A stretch of DNA of 13,824 nt from Geobacteraceae bacterium (lineage in GTDB: Bacteria > Desulfobacterota > Desulfuromonadia > Geobacterales > Geobacteraceae), in NCBI GenBank assembly GCA_012797715.1, contig JAAZOO010000485.1:1-13824 (forward strand), read 5' to 3'. Within the stretch, counting starts at the first letter, position 1; every line of letters begins with the position of its first letter. This document shows positions 1 through 7,211 of this stretch, one piece after another. The notes under the pieces are model-generated. The model was not told the DNA's origin. It was given only the letters and a program-made list of their open reading frames with translations, and ran no database searches. The translations under genes were made by a program, and so were the position numbers.

Positions 1-1
1 A

Positions 2-463
2 GTCATTTATTCTGGTTTTTATGGCGATGCAGCGATAACACTGCCGGTAGGAAATGTTTCTCTTGATGCAAAGCGCCTTGTAGAAGCAACAGAAGGATCA
101 TTGTATTATGCGATCCAAGAAGCGGTGCCAGGAAATCGAATATCTAATATTTCGCATGCAGTTCAGTCATACGTTGAGAAGCGCGGTTTCTCTGTTGTAA
201 GAGATTTTGTAGGTCACGGAATTGGTAGGAATCTTCATGAGAGTCCTCAGGTGCCAAATTTTGGTGCTCCAGGAAGAGGTGTCGTTTTGAAGCCAGGTAT
301 GGTACTGGCTATCGAGCCAATGATAAATCAAAAAAGTTCAGAAGTAAAAATATTGGATGATGGATGGACTGCAGTGACTATTGATGGTTCGCTCTCAGCT
401 CATTTTGAACATACAGTTGCGATACTTGAAGATGGTCCAGAAATATTAACCAAGCTGATTTAA
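2..463 (+). CDS. map: Type I methionine aminopeptidase, C-terminal part (5' end outside window)
   Basis: Removes the initiator methionine from nascent proteins in the cytoplasm, using a dinuclear metal centre. The reading frame is open from the left edge, so only the last 153 residues are present. Four of the five metal ligands of the E. coli enzyme can be placed: Asp9 of the fragment (in GDAA), His72 (in GHGIGRNLHE), Glu105 (in AIEPMI) and Glu136 (in HFEHTVA). Their spacings of 63, 33 and 31 equal those between E. coli D108, H171, E204 and E235. His79 matches E. coli H178. The first Asp ligand lies upstream of the window. The gene precedes rpmJ by 39 bases, the usual place for map at the end of the spc operon. 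An apparent start at 101 (TTG) is internal to the conserved domain and is not the real start. Confidence 0.96.
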   Translation, partial: VIYSGFYGDAAITLPVGNVSLDAKRLVEATEGSLYYAIQEAVPGNRISNISHAVQSYVEKRGFSVVRDFVGHGIGRNLHESPQVPNFGAPGRGVVLKPGMVLAIEPMINQKSSEVKILDDGWTAVTIDGSLSAHFEHTVAILEDGPEILTKLI

Positions 464-502
464 TAAAATAAAATCAAACAATCAATACTGAAAGGGTGTG
501 TA

Positions 503-616
503 ATGAAAGTCAGGGCGTCTGTAAAAAAAATATGTGACAAGTGTAAAATCATACGCAGGAAGCGTACCGTCAGGATTATTTGCGACATTCCGAAGCATTC
601 ACAGAGACAGGGATAA
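503..616 (+). CDS. rpmJ: 50S ribosomal protein L36 (bL36), zinc-binding form
   Basis: A 37-residue protein of the large ribosomal subunit. It begins MKVRASVKKICDKCK and ends PKHSQRQG, which is diagnostic for bL36. The zinc ligands Cys11, Cys14, Cys27 and His32 are all present, so this is the C+ zinc-ribbon form. The start is supported by AAAGGG at 491-496, six bases before the ATG. It lies between map and rpsM, as in most bacteria. No infA separates map and rpmJ, which is a common but not universal difference from other genomes. Confidence 0.97.
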   Translation: MKVRASVKKICDKCKIIRRKRTVRIICDIPKHSQRQG

Positions 617-640
617 AAGTCATTTGAGGAGGAGTGGGCA

Positions 641-1009
641 TTGGCACGAATATCAGGTATTGATTTACCAAAAAATAAAAGGATAGAAATAGCTTTAACC
701 TATGTTTATGGTATAGGAAGATCCACTGCAAAAAAAATTCTTTTAGAATCTGGTGTTGATAGTAACACAAAGACGGATCAGCTTTCTGAGCCAGAGATTA
801 CAAGCATAAGAGATTATATAGATAAGAATATTAAAGTTGAAGGTGATTTGAGGCGAGAAATATCAATGAACATAAAACGTCTCATGGACCTCGGCTGTTA
901 TAAAGGCCTTCGACATAGAAAAGGTTTGCCTGTTAACGGCCAGAGAACGAAAACCAATGCAAGAACTAGAAAAGGACCGGCAAGAACAGTTGCTGGAAAG
1001 AAGAAATAG
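641..1009 (+). CDS. rpsM: 30S ribosomal protein S13 (uS13)
   Basis: Head protein of the small subunit that contacts the P-site tRNA and forms intersubunit bridges. The 122-residue product starts MARISGIDLPKNKRIEIALT and carries the family signatures YGIGRSTAKKIL and GLRHRKGLPVNGQRT; the basic tail ends AGKKK. The start is a TTG at 641, supported by GAGGAGG at 626-632, eight bases upstream, and by exact agreement with the family N-terminus. It is 24 bases after rpmJ and 18 before rpsK, in the alpha operon. Confidence 0.97.
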   Translation: MARISGIDLPKNKRIEIALTYVYGIGRSTAKKILLESGVDSNTKTDQLSEPEITSIRDYIDKNIKVEGDLRREISMNIKRLMDLGCYKGLRHRKGLPVNGQRTKTNARTRKGPARTVAGKKK

Positions 1010-1027
1010 TAAATTTTCGGAGGAATA

Positions 1028-1423
1028 ATGGCTAATCCTGCGCGTAAGATTGTTAGGAAGAAAAAAGAGAAGAAACATATACCTAATGGCGTTGCTCATA
1101 TACAGGCAACGTTCAATAATACAATGATAACGATATCGGATCCTAATGGTAATGTTTTGGCATGGTCAAGCTCCGGAAGTAAAGGTTTTAAGGGGTCAAG
1201 AAAAAGCACTCCTTTTGCTGCACAAATTGCAGCAGAAGAAGCTGCGAAAAAAGCTCAAGAGCACGGAGTCAAGAATATTGAGGTTTATGTCAAGGGTCCA
1301 GGTTCTGGAAGAGAATCGGCGTTACGTGCTCTTCAATCTGCTGGTTTTTCTATTAATTTTATAAAAGATGTGACGCCAATTCCACATAATGGCTGTAGGC
1401 CACCGAAAAGAAGAAGAGTTTAA
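1028..1423 (+). CDS. rpsK: 30S ribosomal protein S11 (uS11)
   Basis: Small-subunit platform protein next to the mRNA exit path. The 131-residue product has the conserved core HIQATFNNTMITISD, the SGSKGFKGSRKSTPFAAQ segment, VKGPGSGRESALRAL, and the C-terminal DVTPIPHNGCRPPKRRRV. The basic N-terminus (RKIVRKKKEKK) is usual for the family. ATG at 1028 is preceded by CGGAGG at 1019-1024. It sits between rpsM and rpsD in the standard order. Codon use favours A/T-ending codons. Confidence 0.97.
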   Translation: MANPARKIVRKKKEKKHIPNGVAHIQATFNNTMITISDPNGNVLAWSSSGSKGFKGSRKSTPFAAQIAAEEAAKKAQEHGVKNIEVYVKGPGSGRESALRALQSAGFSINFIKDVTPIPHNGCRPPKRRRV

Positions 1424-1447
1424 CCTTTTTATAAGGAGGAAAGATAA

Positions 1448-2074
1448 TTGGCAAGATATATCGGCCCTAGCTGCCGCTTATGCAGAAGAGAAAATGTCGA
1501 GTTATTTCTGAAGGGTGAACGCTGTTTTACCGACAAGTGTGCAATTAAGCGACGAAATTATGCGCCTGGCCAGCATGGTCAATCACGCGTAAAGGTATCA
1601 CCCTATGGTATACAGTTAAGAGAAAAGCAGAAAGTACGTAGAATCTATGGAATCCTCGAGAAGCAATTTAGGGGCTATTTCGAGAAGGCTGACAAGATGA
1701 AAGGCGTTACTGGTGAAAATCTGCTTTTTTTGCTCGAAAAAAGATTAGATAATATAGTGTATCGGTTGGGATTTGCAACTTCACGAACTCAGGCACGAAT
1801 GATAGTTCGTCAAGGACATATTGAAGTTAATGGAAGAAGGGTCGATATTCCGTCGTTTCAGGTAAAAGTTGGTGATGTGGTCTCGTTAAAAGAGAAAAGT
1901 AGATCTATTCAAACAATTTTAGACTCTTTAGAAGCTGTTGTTAGGAGAGGTATTCCACAATGGCTTGAGCTAGACAAAGATGGCTTCTGTGGAAAAGTTA
2001 AAACTCATGTCACAAGAGACGACATAACAACTCCAATCCAGGAACAACTAATTGTTGAATTGTACTCAAAGTAA
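1448..2074 (+). CDS. rpsD: 30S ribosomal protein S4 (uS4), zinc-finger form
   Basis: A primary 16S rRNA binder that nucleates small-subunit assembly. In many bacteria S4 also represses its own operon. The 208-residue product begins MARYIGPSCRLCRRENVELF. Cys9, Cys12, Cys26 and Cys31 form the zinc-binding N-terminus found in many but not all S4 proteins. The S4 RNA-binding domain (about residues 95-160) includes RLDNIVYRLGFATSRTQARM and HIEVNGRRVDIPS. The start is TTG at 1448, supported by AAGGAGG at 1434-1440 and by family alignment. It is followed by rpoA after 34 bases. No S4-binding translational operator could be recognised by eye. Confidence 0.97.
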   Translation: MARYIGPSCRLCRRENVELFLKGERCFTDKCAIKRRNYAPGQHGQSRVKVSPYGIQLREKQKVRRIYGILEKQFRGYFEKADKMKGVTGENLLFLLEKRLDNIVYRLGFATSRTQARMIVRQGHIEVNGRRVDIPSFQVKVGDVVSLKEKSRSIQTILDSLEAVVRRGIPQWLELDKDGFCGKVKTHVTRDDITTPIQEQLIVELYSK

Positions 2075-2108
2075 TATAGTGATTGTACCTGTCCTGGGAG
2101 GAATTTAG

Positions 2109-3131
2109 ATGCATAAAAATTGGCGCGACCTGATAAAACCGAAGAAGGTGCAGGTTGAAAATGAAACTCTAACTCAAACATATGGCAAATTTACTGCTGA
2201 GCCTTTTGAGCGCGGATTTGGGACTACATTAGGTAATTCTTTAAGACGTGTGTTATTGTCATCTCTACAAGGTGCTGCTATCTGTTCTGTAAGGATTAAG
2301 GGTGTTTTACACGAGTTCTCTGCGATACCAGGTGTCACAGAAGATGCAACAGACATCGTATTAAACTTAAAAGGCGTTCGATTAAAGCTTCACGGTTCAG
2401 AGAGTCGAATTATACGTATTCTTCATAAGGGAGAAGGTACTGTTAAGGCTGGCAATATTATTGCCGATCCGAATGTAGAAATATTGAATCCCGATCATCA
2501 TATTGCTACATGTTCAAGTGATGCAAATCTTGAGATGGAGATGGTTGTAAAACATGGAAAAGGTTATATACCAGCAGATAGAAATAGGGACGAAAAATCC
2601 CCTGTTGGTACTATCCCAATTGATTCAATTTTCTCCCCAATTCAAAAAGTAAATTTCAGTGTTTATAATGCACGCGTCGGACAGATGACGGACTATGACA
2701 AGTTAACACTAGAGTTATGGACCGATGGGAGTATTAAGCCAGAGGATGCTTTGGCGTTTGCTGCAAAAATACTTAAGGATCAATTGAGTATATTTATTAA
2801 TTTTGACGAAGATGCAGAAGAAATAGAAGATTTCCAGGTTGAAGAGGATAAAGATAGAATTAACGAAAATCTCTATCGTTCTGTTGATGAGCTTGAATTA
2901 TCCGTTCGTTCGGCTAACTGTCTAAAAAATGCAGGAATTAAATTGATAGGTGAGCTTGTATCTCGCACTGAAGCTGAAATGCTAAAGACGCAAAATTTTG
3001 GAAGAAAGTCATTGAATGAGATTAAAGACGTTCTTGCAGATATGGGGCTTACACTAGGAATGAATTTGGAAGACTTTCCTGATCCAGAAATAATGCGAAG
3101 AATACGCGGTGAAGCTCAGGAAGAAGATTAG
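2109..3131 (+). CDS. rpoA: DNA-directed RNA polymerase subunit alpha
   Basis: Scaffold subunit of RNA polymerase. The N-terminal domain dimerises and binds beta/beta-prime; the C-terminal domain contacts UP elements and activators. The 340 residues contain the NTD (about 1-235), with EPFERGFGTTLGNSLRRVLL at 31-50, an acidic linker, and the CTD (about 255-320) with ELELSVRSANCLKNAGI. Arg267 corresponds to the DNA-contacting Arg265 of E. coli, and GRKSLNEIKD (298-307) is the second contact loop. The tail is acidic (EAQEED). ATG at 2109 follows GGGAGG at 2096-2101. Length and position between rpsD and rplQ are normal. Confidence 0.98.
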   Translation: MHKNWRDLIKPKKVQVENETLTQTYGKFTAEPFERGFGTTLGNSLRRVLLSSLQGAAICSVRIKGVLHEFSAIPGVTEDATDIVLNLKGVRLKLHGSESRIIRILHKGEGTVKAGNIIADPNVEILNPDHHIATCSSDANLEMEMVVKHGKGYIPADRNRDEKSPVGTIPIDSIFSPIQKVNFSVYNARVGQMTDYDKLTLELWTDGSIKPEDALAFAAKILKDQLSIFINFDEDAEEIEDFQVEEDKDRINENLYRSVDELELSVRSANCLKNAGIKLIGELVSRTEAEMLKTQNFGRKSLNEIKDVLADMGLTLGMNLEDFPDPEIMRRIRGEAQEED

Positions 3132-3162
3132 TCGATAGCATTGTTTGAAAGGAAATATAAAA

Positions 3163-3513
3163 ATGCGTCATAATAAAGCAGGAAGAAGATTAGGAAGGAC
3201 GACTAGCCACAGAATAGCTATGTTTCGTAATATGGTTACATCATTTTTGACCAATGAAAAAATTATCACGACTGATGCTAAAGCTAAGGAGTTGAGACCA
3301 ATTGCAGAGAAAATAATTACACTCGGCAAACGAGGTGATCTTCACGCTATCAGACAAGCATCTTCTTTCATCCGTGATAAAAAAACTGTTAATAAATTGT
3401 TTACAAATATTGCACCTAGATATACTGAAAGAGCGGGTGGTTATACTAGAATAGTAAAGATTGGTGTCCGTGCCGGTGATGCTGCACCTCTTTCTTTGAT
3501 TGAACTAGTATAA
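3163..3513 (+). CDS. rplQ: 50S ribosomal protein L17 (bL17)
   Basis: Large-subunit protein near the exit tunnel, last protein gene of the alpha operon. I chose ATG 3163, giving MRHNKAGRRLGRTTSHR and 116 residues, which matches the family N-terminus. GAAAGGA at 3147-3153 is correctly spaced for it. A TTG at 3145 would add six atypical residues and has no ribosome-binding site. Core motifs LRPIAEKIITLGKRGD and GGYTRIVKIGVRAGDAAPLSLIELV are present. The spacing to rpoA is 31 bases. Confidence 0.96.
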   Translation: MRHNKAGRRLGRTTSHRIAMFRNMVTSFLTNEKIITTDAKAKELRPIAEKIITLGKRGDLHAIRQASSFIRDKKTVNKLFTNIAPRYTERAGGYTRIVKIGVRAGDAAPLSLIELV

Positions 3514-3602
3514 AACAAGATAATCTCGATTATTAAGTTCATTATTGAAATCAGTGATTATTTTGTTGAAATTTGAAAAAATAACTGCTATGTAATATAC
3601 GT
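3514..3602. other. AT-rich spacer between rplQ and tRNA-Leu
   Basis: I see no gene here. There is only a weak 5-bp AT hairpin (ATAAT 3520-3524 with ATTAT 3529-3533), with no U-run after it, so the alpha operon is not clearly terminated before the tRNA. TTGAAA at 3566-3571 and TATGTA/TAATAT around 3589-3598 could form a weak promoter. It would start transcription almost at the mature tRNA end. Read-through from the operon is equally likely. Confidence 0.4.
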
Positions 3603-3689
3603 GCCGAAGTGGCGGAATTGGTAGACGCGCAAGATTCAGGATCTTGTGAGGGTTTCCTCGTGCTGGTTCGATTCCAGTCTTCGGCACCA
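3603..3689 (+). tRNA. tRNA-Leu (anticodon CAG)
   Basis: An 87-base class II tRNA with encoded CCA. The acceptor stem is GCCGAAG (3603-3609) with CTTCGGC (3679-3685), followed by discriminator A and CCA (3687-3689). The anticodon stem is CAAGA/TCTTG around the loop TTCAGGA; the anticodon CAG at 3637-3639 reads CUG. The long variable arm (GAGG with CCTC around 3648-3659) is as expected for tRNA-Leu. The T arm contains GGTTCGATTCC. The D-loop has GGTAGACGC, also typical for Leu. The anticodon suits CUG-rich genes like those downstream of 3900. Confidence 0.96.
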
Positions 3690-3705
3690 AGTAAATCATT
3701 TACTT
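3689..3705 (+). other. Short AT hairpin abutting the tRNA 3' end
   Basis: AAGTAAA (3689-3695) and TTTACTT (3699-3705) form a 7-bp stem with a 3-base loop, starting on the last A of the CCA. It may guide 3' processing of the tRNA precursor or be chance in AT-rich sequence. Confidence 0.4.
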
Positions 3706-3723
3706 TAAATAATAGAATATAAT

Positions 3724-3777
3724 AAGGCCTTCTAAATTTACGCTATTAAAGGGTGAATGTGAAGGCCTTTTATATTT
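3724..3777 (+). terminator. Likely transcription terminator after tRNA-Leu
   Basis: A perfect 9-bp inverted repeat, AAGGCCTTC (3724-3732) and GAAGGCCTT (3761-3769), is followed by a T-rich tract (TTTATATTT). It suits a Rho-independent terminator for the alpha operon and tRNA, but the 28-base loop is unusually long. Each arm is itself nearly palindromic around GGCC, so two small hairpins or a protein-binding site are alternatives. Confidence 0.6.
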
Positions 3778-3914
3778 CGTTTTCGAGTTAGTTCTTCAAT
3801 AGCCGATACAAAATATTTTACTGCTTTCAGCTCTTAGAAACGTAGTACTAAATATCGCTTTGTCTAGCCGCGTCTTTCGCCATTCCTGGCTTACAGAACG
3901 ACGGAAAGATATAC
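3778..3914. other. Spacer upstream of the radical SAM gene; composition changes here
   Basis: No gene is visible. The sequence moves from AT-rich to GC-richer around 3860-3900. No convincing sigma-70 promoter was found; TACTAAATA at 3846-3854 is the best -10-like string but lacks a good -35 box. The final bases carry GGAAAG (3903-3908), the ribosome-binding site for the next gene. Confidence 0.4.
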
Positions 3915-5783
3915 ATGCACATTCTTTTCGTTACTATCCATGCTTACCGTTCTCCGCAGGCAGTTCCGCTGGCCGCTGCGTGCCTGAAGGCAGCCCTCGA
4001 CTCCCGTCTCTTGACTTCACACAAGCTTGAGGTGAATTTTACCGATTTTTTTTCCGGTGATTCTCCAGACGACATCTTGCATCTCATACTCAAATCCGAA
4101 ACGGATTTGGTGGGCTTTCCCCTGTATGTCTGGAATCGTTCCGAATGTTGCTCCCTTGTCCGGAGGCTCCGCCGTGAGAAGCCTTCCATGTTCGTGATTG
4201 CAGGTGGTCCCGAAGCCACGGCCGATCCCGCAGGTGTGTTGGCGGAGGCGCCTTTTGATTTTGTGGTAGTGGGAGAGGGAGAGGTCACGCTGTGCGAAGC
4301 CATTGAACGCCTGATTGCAGGTGCCTCAGTCGGCGCCCTGCCCGGAATTGCCCGGCGACGGGGCGACGGGATTGATCTGGTGAAAAGATCTCCACTTCCC
4401 GATCCCGGTTCCTTTCCCTCACCATACCTCTCGGGTGTCCTCGATCGGTACATTCCAAACGGTGTTCTCTGGCAATTATCGCGGGGCTGCTCTTTCGGTT
4501 GTGAATTCTGCTTCGACGGCATGGGCGATCGGTCCGTGCGCCGATATCCTCTGGAGCGGGTGGAGATGGAACTGGACTACCTTATCCGACACGGAGCGAG
4601 TCAGGTTGTCGTTCTCGACTCCACCTTCAACCAGGATAGGAACCGAGCCCGGACGACCCTGCGGATGATCCGGCAAAAGGCTTCACGGGTCCATTTTCAC
4701 TTTGAGGCACGCTGCGAACTTCTGGATGCGGAGCAGGCGAGGCTCTTTCGTGAAATTACGTGTTCATTGCAGATAGGGCTTCAGACCGCCGATGCCGCGG
4801 TGGCCCGGTCGGTTGGTCGCTCGCTGAACCGCCGTGCTTTCGCGGAAAAGATCAAGATGCTGAATCGGGAAGGCGTTGCTTTCGGCTTCGACCTTATCTA
4901 TGGACTTCCCGGAGACAATATTTCCCGTTTCAAGGAGTCGCTGGATTTTGCGCTCCGTCTCTATCCAAACGGACTCGATATCTTTCCCCTCTCGATCCTG
5001 CCCGGAACCATCCTGTCATCCCACGCAGGAGAACGGGCTCTTCGCCACCTGGAACACCCTCCCTATACAATCCTAGAATCGCCGACCTTCCCGGTCGGCC
5101 ATATGGCAGTTGCACGGCGTCTTGCGGCTGCATGCAACCTATTCTACAGCAGGGGGAAGGCTGTAGCCTGGTTCAACGGCATCGTTGCGGCTCTCCGTAT
5201 GTCGCCCTCTGCATTCTTGGATGCATTCGGCGTCTGGCTGGAGAAAAGAACGGGAAGGGAGTTTTCGGAGGAGAATTTCAGCGACGAAGAGATATGGGTG
5301 CTTCAGCGAGAATTTCTGTCAGCGGTTTTTGTGCAACGGAAGGTGAAAAGGCTTCTGGCCGCGGCACTTGACGTTGTGGACTACCATTACCATTACGGAT
5401 GCGCGGTGGTTTCCGTTCCGCCCATTCTCCCTTCTCGGAGGGAGCTAACCCGCGTCAATGTTCTGCAGCGGCCTCTCTCGCTTCCCGGTTCGACTCGGCT
5501 GGCGAGGTTCCACTACGAGATTCAGGAGTTGCTGGAAAGCGGTGAGCCTGACTTGGCACGCATCAATGCCTCGCTCCGGCCAGTCGGATCGTTTGCCGCC
5601 ATCTATCCACGCAAGGGAGAGATTGTAACAGAAGCCCTTGCCGAGCCCTACTACCGTCTCCTGCAAGGTCTCGATGGGGTGAAGCCTGCAAGCAAAATTG
5701 CCGCGCGCCTTGGAATGTCAAGACAGGATGCGCGCGAGTTCCTTGCCTTTGCGGCTGAGGAAGGGATTGTGGTCTTCCGGTGA
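3915..5783 (+). CDS. B12-binding-domain radical SAM protein (possible DUF4080 family)
   Basis: A 622-residue cytoplasmic radical SAM enzyme of unknown substrate. Residues 1-140 resemble a cobalamin-binding Rossmann domain (GGPEAT at 97-102, VVGEGE at 118-123), but I see no DxHxxG cobalamin-ligand motif, so B12 may bind base-off or not at all. The radical SAM core (about 180-390) has the 4Fe-4S motif C192-x3-C196-x2-C199 in SRGCSFGCEFCF, IGLQT near 287-291 and DLIYGLPGDN near 326-335. The region after 390 recalls the C-terminal DUF4080 extension, and the last 45 residues look like a small winged-helix or PqqD-like domain. ATG 3915 has GGAAAG six bases upstream. It stands alone between a tRNA and convergent glgC, so context gives no substrate. 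Family membership beyond radical SAM is from memory of the architecture. Confidence 0.88.
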   Translation: MHILFVTIHAYRSPQAVPLAAACLKAALDSRLLTSHKLEVNFTDFFSGDSPDDILHLILKSETDLVGFPLYVWNRSECCSLVRRLRREKPSMFVIAGGPEATADPAGVLAEAPFDFVVVGEGEVTLCEAIERLIAGASVGALPGIARRRGDGIDLVKRSPLPDPGSFPSPYLSGVLDRYIPNGVLWQLSRGCSFGCEFCFDGMGDRSVRRYPLERVEMELDYLIRHGASQVVVLDSTFNQDRNRARTTLRMIRQKASRVHFHFEARCELLDAEQARLFREITCSLQIGLQTADAAVARSVGRSLNRRAFAEKIKMLNREGVAFGFDLIYGLPGDNISRFKESLDFALRLYPNGLDIFPLSILPGTILSSHAGERALRHLEHPPYTILESPTFPVGHMAVARRLAAACNLFYSRGKAVAWFNGIVAALRMSPSAFLDAFGVWLEKRTGREFSEENFSDEEIWVLQREFLSAVFVQRKVKRLLAAALDVVDYHYHYGCAVVSVPPILPSRRELTRVNVLQRPLSLPGSTRLARFHYEIQELLESGEPDLARINASLRPVGSFAAIYPRKGEIVTEALAEPYYRLLQGLDGVKPASKIAARLGMSRQDAREFLAFAAEEGIVVFR

Positions 5784-5791
5784 TCCCTTTC

Positions 5792-5818
5792 GCCGATGCC
5801 ACTGAAATCCGCATCGGC
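5792..5818. terminator. Inverted repeat between convergent genes
   Basis: GCCGATGC (5792-5799) and GCATCGGC (5811-5818) are perfect 8-bp arms around an 11-base loop. They fill the 34-base gap between the radical SAM stop and the glgC stop (TAG, complement of 5818-5820). Neither strand has a clear U-run after the stem. It may be a bidirectional terminator or an mRNA 3'-end stabiliser. Confidence 0.5.
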
Positions 5819-7026
5819 TATGTGAAGACGTAATTTTTCGGCACCACGGTAATGCCGTCCGAGACCTTAAACCCTCGCGCTTCATCCTCCTCCTGAGAAA
5901 AGCCGATGCGGGTATGTGGCGGGATGTTCACATATTTGTCGATAATTGCCTTTCTCACCTGCGCGCCTTCCCCGATTGTCACACCCGCGAAAACAACACT
6001 TTCCCGGACCATGGCCCCTTTTTCAACGCGCACCCGCTTACTGAGTATCGACTTGATTATTTCGGACCTGGTCACGATGCATCCGCCGCTGATGATGGCA
6101 TTGTCCACCAGGGTCTGATTCAGTACCCATTTTGCCGGGGGGGTGAAGTCGGGAGACGTTTTGATGGGCCACAGGTCATTGTACAGGTTCAGTTCCGGCT
6201 TGACGTTCACCAGGTCCATGTTCGCTTCCCAGTAAGATCTGATGGTCCCTACATCCCTCCAGTAGACCTGGTCTTCGCCGGGAACCCTGTTGTCTGCGAA
6301 ATCGTAGGCATACATGCGGAGGCCCTTTTTCAGCATCAATGGAATGACATCCTTTCCAAAATCGTGGGTTGACCATTCATTTTTTGCATCTTCATGCAGC
6401 ATCTCGATCAGGACGGGAATTTCCGCTAGGTAGTTTCCCATGGAGGTCAGACAGAAGCCCGGTTTTCCCGGAATCTCCTTTGGCTGTTTCGGCTTTTCCT
6501 CGAACCCGATGATCCTGTTCCTTTCATCAACCTCCAGAATCCCGAACCGTCCCGCATCTTCAGACTTCACTATCATGGACGAAATCGTGAAGTCGGCACC
6601 TTTCTCCAGGTGGTAACGATCCAGTTGGCTCACGTCCATTTTGAAGACATGGTCACCGGAAAATATGGCCACCCGCCGGTACCCGGGATTGTCATCGAAA
6701 ATATTCAGATTCTGGTATACCGCGTCTGCGGTGCTCTTGTACCACTCTTCGCTTACCCTCTTCTGGGCAGGTATGGACTGGACGAAAATATTATATACGG
6801 GAGCAGAAGGCCAGAGGCTGCTTATGTGATTAATCAGCGGCTGGGAAAGCGTCTGCACGAGAATCTTCACATTATGGATACCGGAATTTATGAAATTATT
6901 GACGACAAAGTCGGCAATCCGGTACTTCCCGCCGAACGGAACCGCGGGTTTGGCCCGCACCCGTGTCAACGGTTTCAGACGTTCGCCGGCACCCCCGGCA
7001 AGAATTATTCCCAGCAGTTCTCTCAT
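5818..7026 (-). CDS. glgC: Glucose-1-phosphate adenylyltransferase (ADP-glucose pyrophosphorylase)
   Basis: Makes ADP-glucose and PPi from ATP and glucose-1-phosphate, the committed and usually allosterically controlled step of bacterial glycogen synthesis. The nucleotidyltransferase domain (1-285 or so) shows GIILAGGAGERLKPLT, KPAVPFGGKYRIADF, the catalytic SGDHVFKMD (Asp125), the GFEEKP lysine (Lys178) and WRDVGTIRSYWEANMDL. A left-handed beta-helix C-terminus follows (NAIISGGCIV, VVFAGVTIGEGAQV). I chose the ATG at 7026 (402 residues) because GGAGG at 7032-7036 is five bases upstream; an ATG at 7038 would have no ribosome-binding site. It lacks the roughly 17-residue N-terminal extension that E. 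coli GlgC has before its GGRGTRL loop. No other glg gene is in the window. It diverges from the kinase operon and converges on the radical SAM gene. Confidence 0.95.
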   Translation of the reverse strand: MRELLGIILAGGAGERLKPLTRVRAKPAVPFGGKYRIADFVVNNFINSGIHNVKILVQTLSQPLINHISSLWPSAPVYNIFVQSIPAQKRVSEEWYKSTADAVYQNLNIFDDNPGYRRVAIFSGDHVFKMDVSQLDRYHLEKGADFTISSMIVKSEDAGRFGILEVDERNRIIGFEEKPKQPKEIPGKPGFCLTSMGNYLAEIPVLIEMLHEDAKNEWSTHDFGKDVIPLMLKKGLRMYAYDFADNRVPGEDQVYWRDVGTIRSYWEANMDLVNVKPELNLYNDLWPIKTSPDFTPPAKWVLNQTLVDNAIISGGCIVTRSEIIKSILSKRVRVEKGAMVRESVVFAGVTIGEGAQVRKAIIDKYVNIPPHTRIGFSQEEDEARGFKVSDGITVVPKNYVFT

Positions 7027-7031
7027 GGCAT

Positions 7032-7036
7032 CCTCC
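7032..7036 (-). promoter_or_regulatory. Ribosome-binding site deciding the glgC start
   Basis: GGAGG on the minus strand overlaps the upstream candidate ATG (7036-7038) and is correctly spaced for the downstream ATG at 7026. This makes the shorter protein the likely product. Confidence 0.7.
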
Positions 7037-7088
7037 ATGCGATTTGATTTTCATCCCGCATTCAATGTGCTCGATCCGTTTATTTGAG

Positions 7089-7097
7089 AGTGTAGCA
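7089..7097 (-). promoter_or_regulatory. Candidate extended -10 promoter for glgC
   Basis: The minus strand reads TGCTACACT, an extended -10 (TGn then TACACT, 4 of 6 to consensus). It would start transcription near 7082, leaving a leader of about 55 bases. No good -35 box is seen at 17 bases, so support is modest. Confidence 0.35.
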
Positions 7098-7121
7098 TGA
7101 TTATTCGTCGTCCGCACATCT

Positions 7122-7150
7122 TTGACTTTACATCAGTATATGATACTAAT
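7122..7150 (+). promoter_or_regulatory. Candidate promoter P1 for the protease-kinase operon
   Basis: TTGACT (7122-7127, 5 of 6 to the -35 consensus) is 16 bases before TACTAAT (7144-7150). The -10 box is imperfect. The resulting leader would be about 120 bases. Confidence 0.35.
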
Positions 7151-7158
7151 GAATACAT

Positions 7159-7187
7159 TTGACATCACGGGAAAACCGTGCTACCTC
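7159..7187 (+). promoter_or_regulatory. Candidate promoter P2 with a dyad in its spacer
   Basis: A perfect TTGACA (7159-7164) lies 17 bases before TACCTC (7182-7187), which is preceded by TGC (extended -10). The -10 hexamer itself is poor. An inverted repeat, CACGG (7166-7170) and CCGTG (7176-7180), fills the spacer and could be an operator for a repressor or activator. Confidence 0.35.
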
Positions 7188-7195
7188 GGTGAAGA

Positions 7196-7211
7196 CTCCC
7201 TCGGAAGGGGG
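7196..7211 (+). other. Hairpin in the leader of the protease-kinase operon
   Basis: CTCCCT (7196-7201) pairs with AGGGGG (7206-7211) across a CGGA loop, with one G-U pair. With the upstream dyad at 7166-7180 it gives a structured leader. I could not match it to any known riboswitch. Confidence 0.3.

Noticed and set aside
3603..3777. tRNA-Leu 3' end as an integration site for a mobile island
   Set aside because: No integrase gene and no repeated copy of the tRNA 3' end were seen downstream in the window.
3944..4522. Minus-strand open frame of 192 codons inside the radical SAM gene
   Set aside because: It is antisense to conserved radical SAM motifs and is full of Ser/Arg/Pro as expected for a shadow frame.
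4760..5371. Plus-strand open frame of 203 codons in another frame of the radical SAM gene
   Set aside because: The real frame is unbroken and carries the conserved motifs; no ribosome-binding site or known domain supports the alternative.
5382..5400. Short ACCATT repeat in the radical SAM gene
   Set aside because: It encodes Tyr-His-Tyr-His within an unbroken frame and is too short to be a functional repeat.
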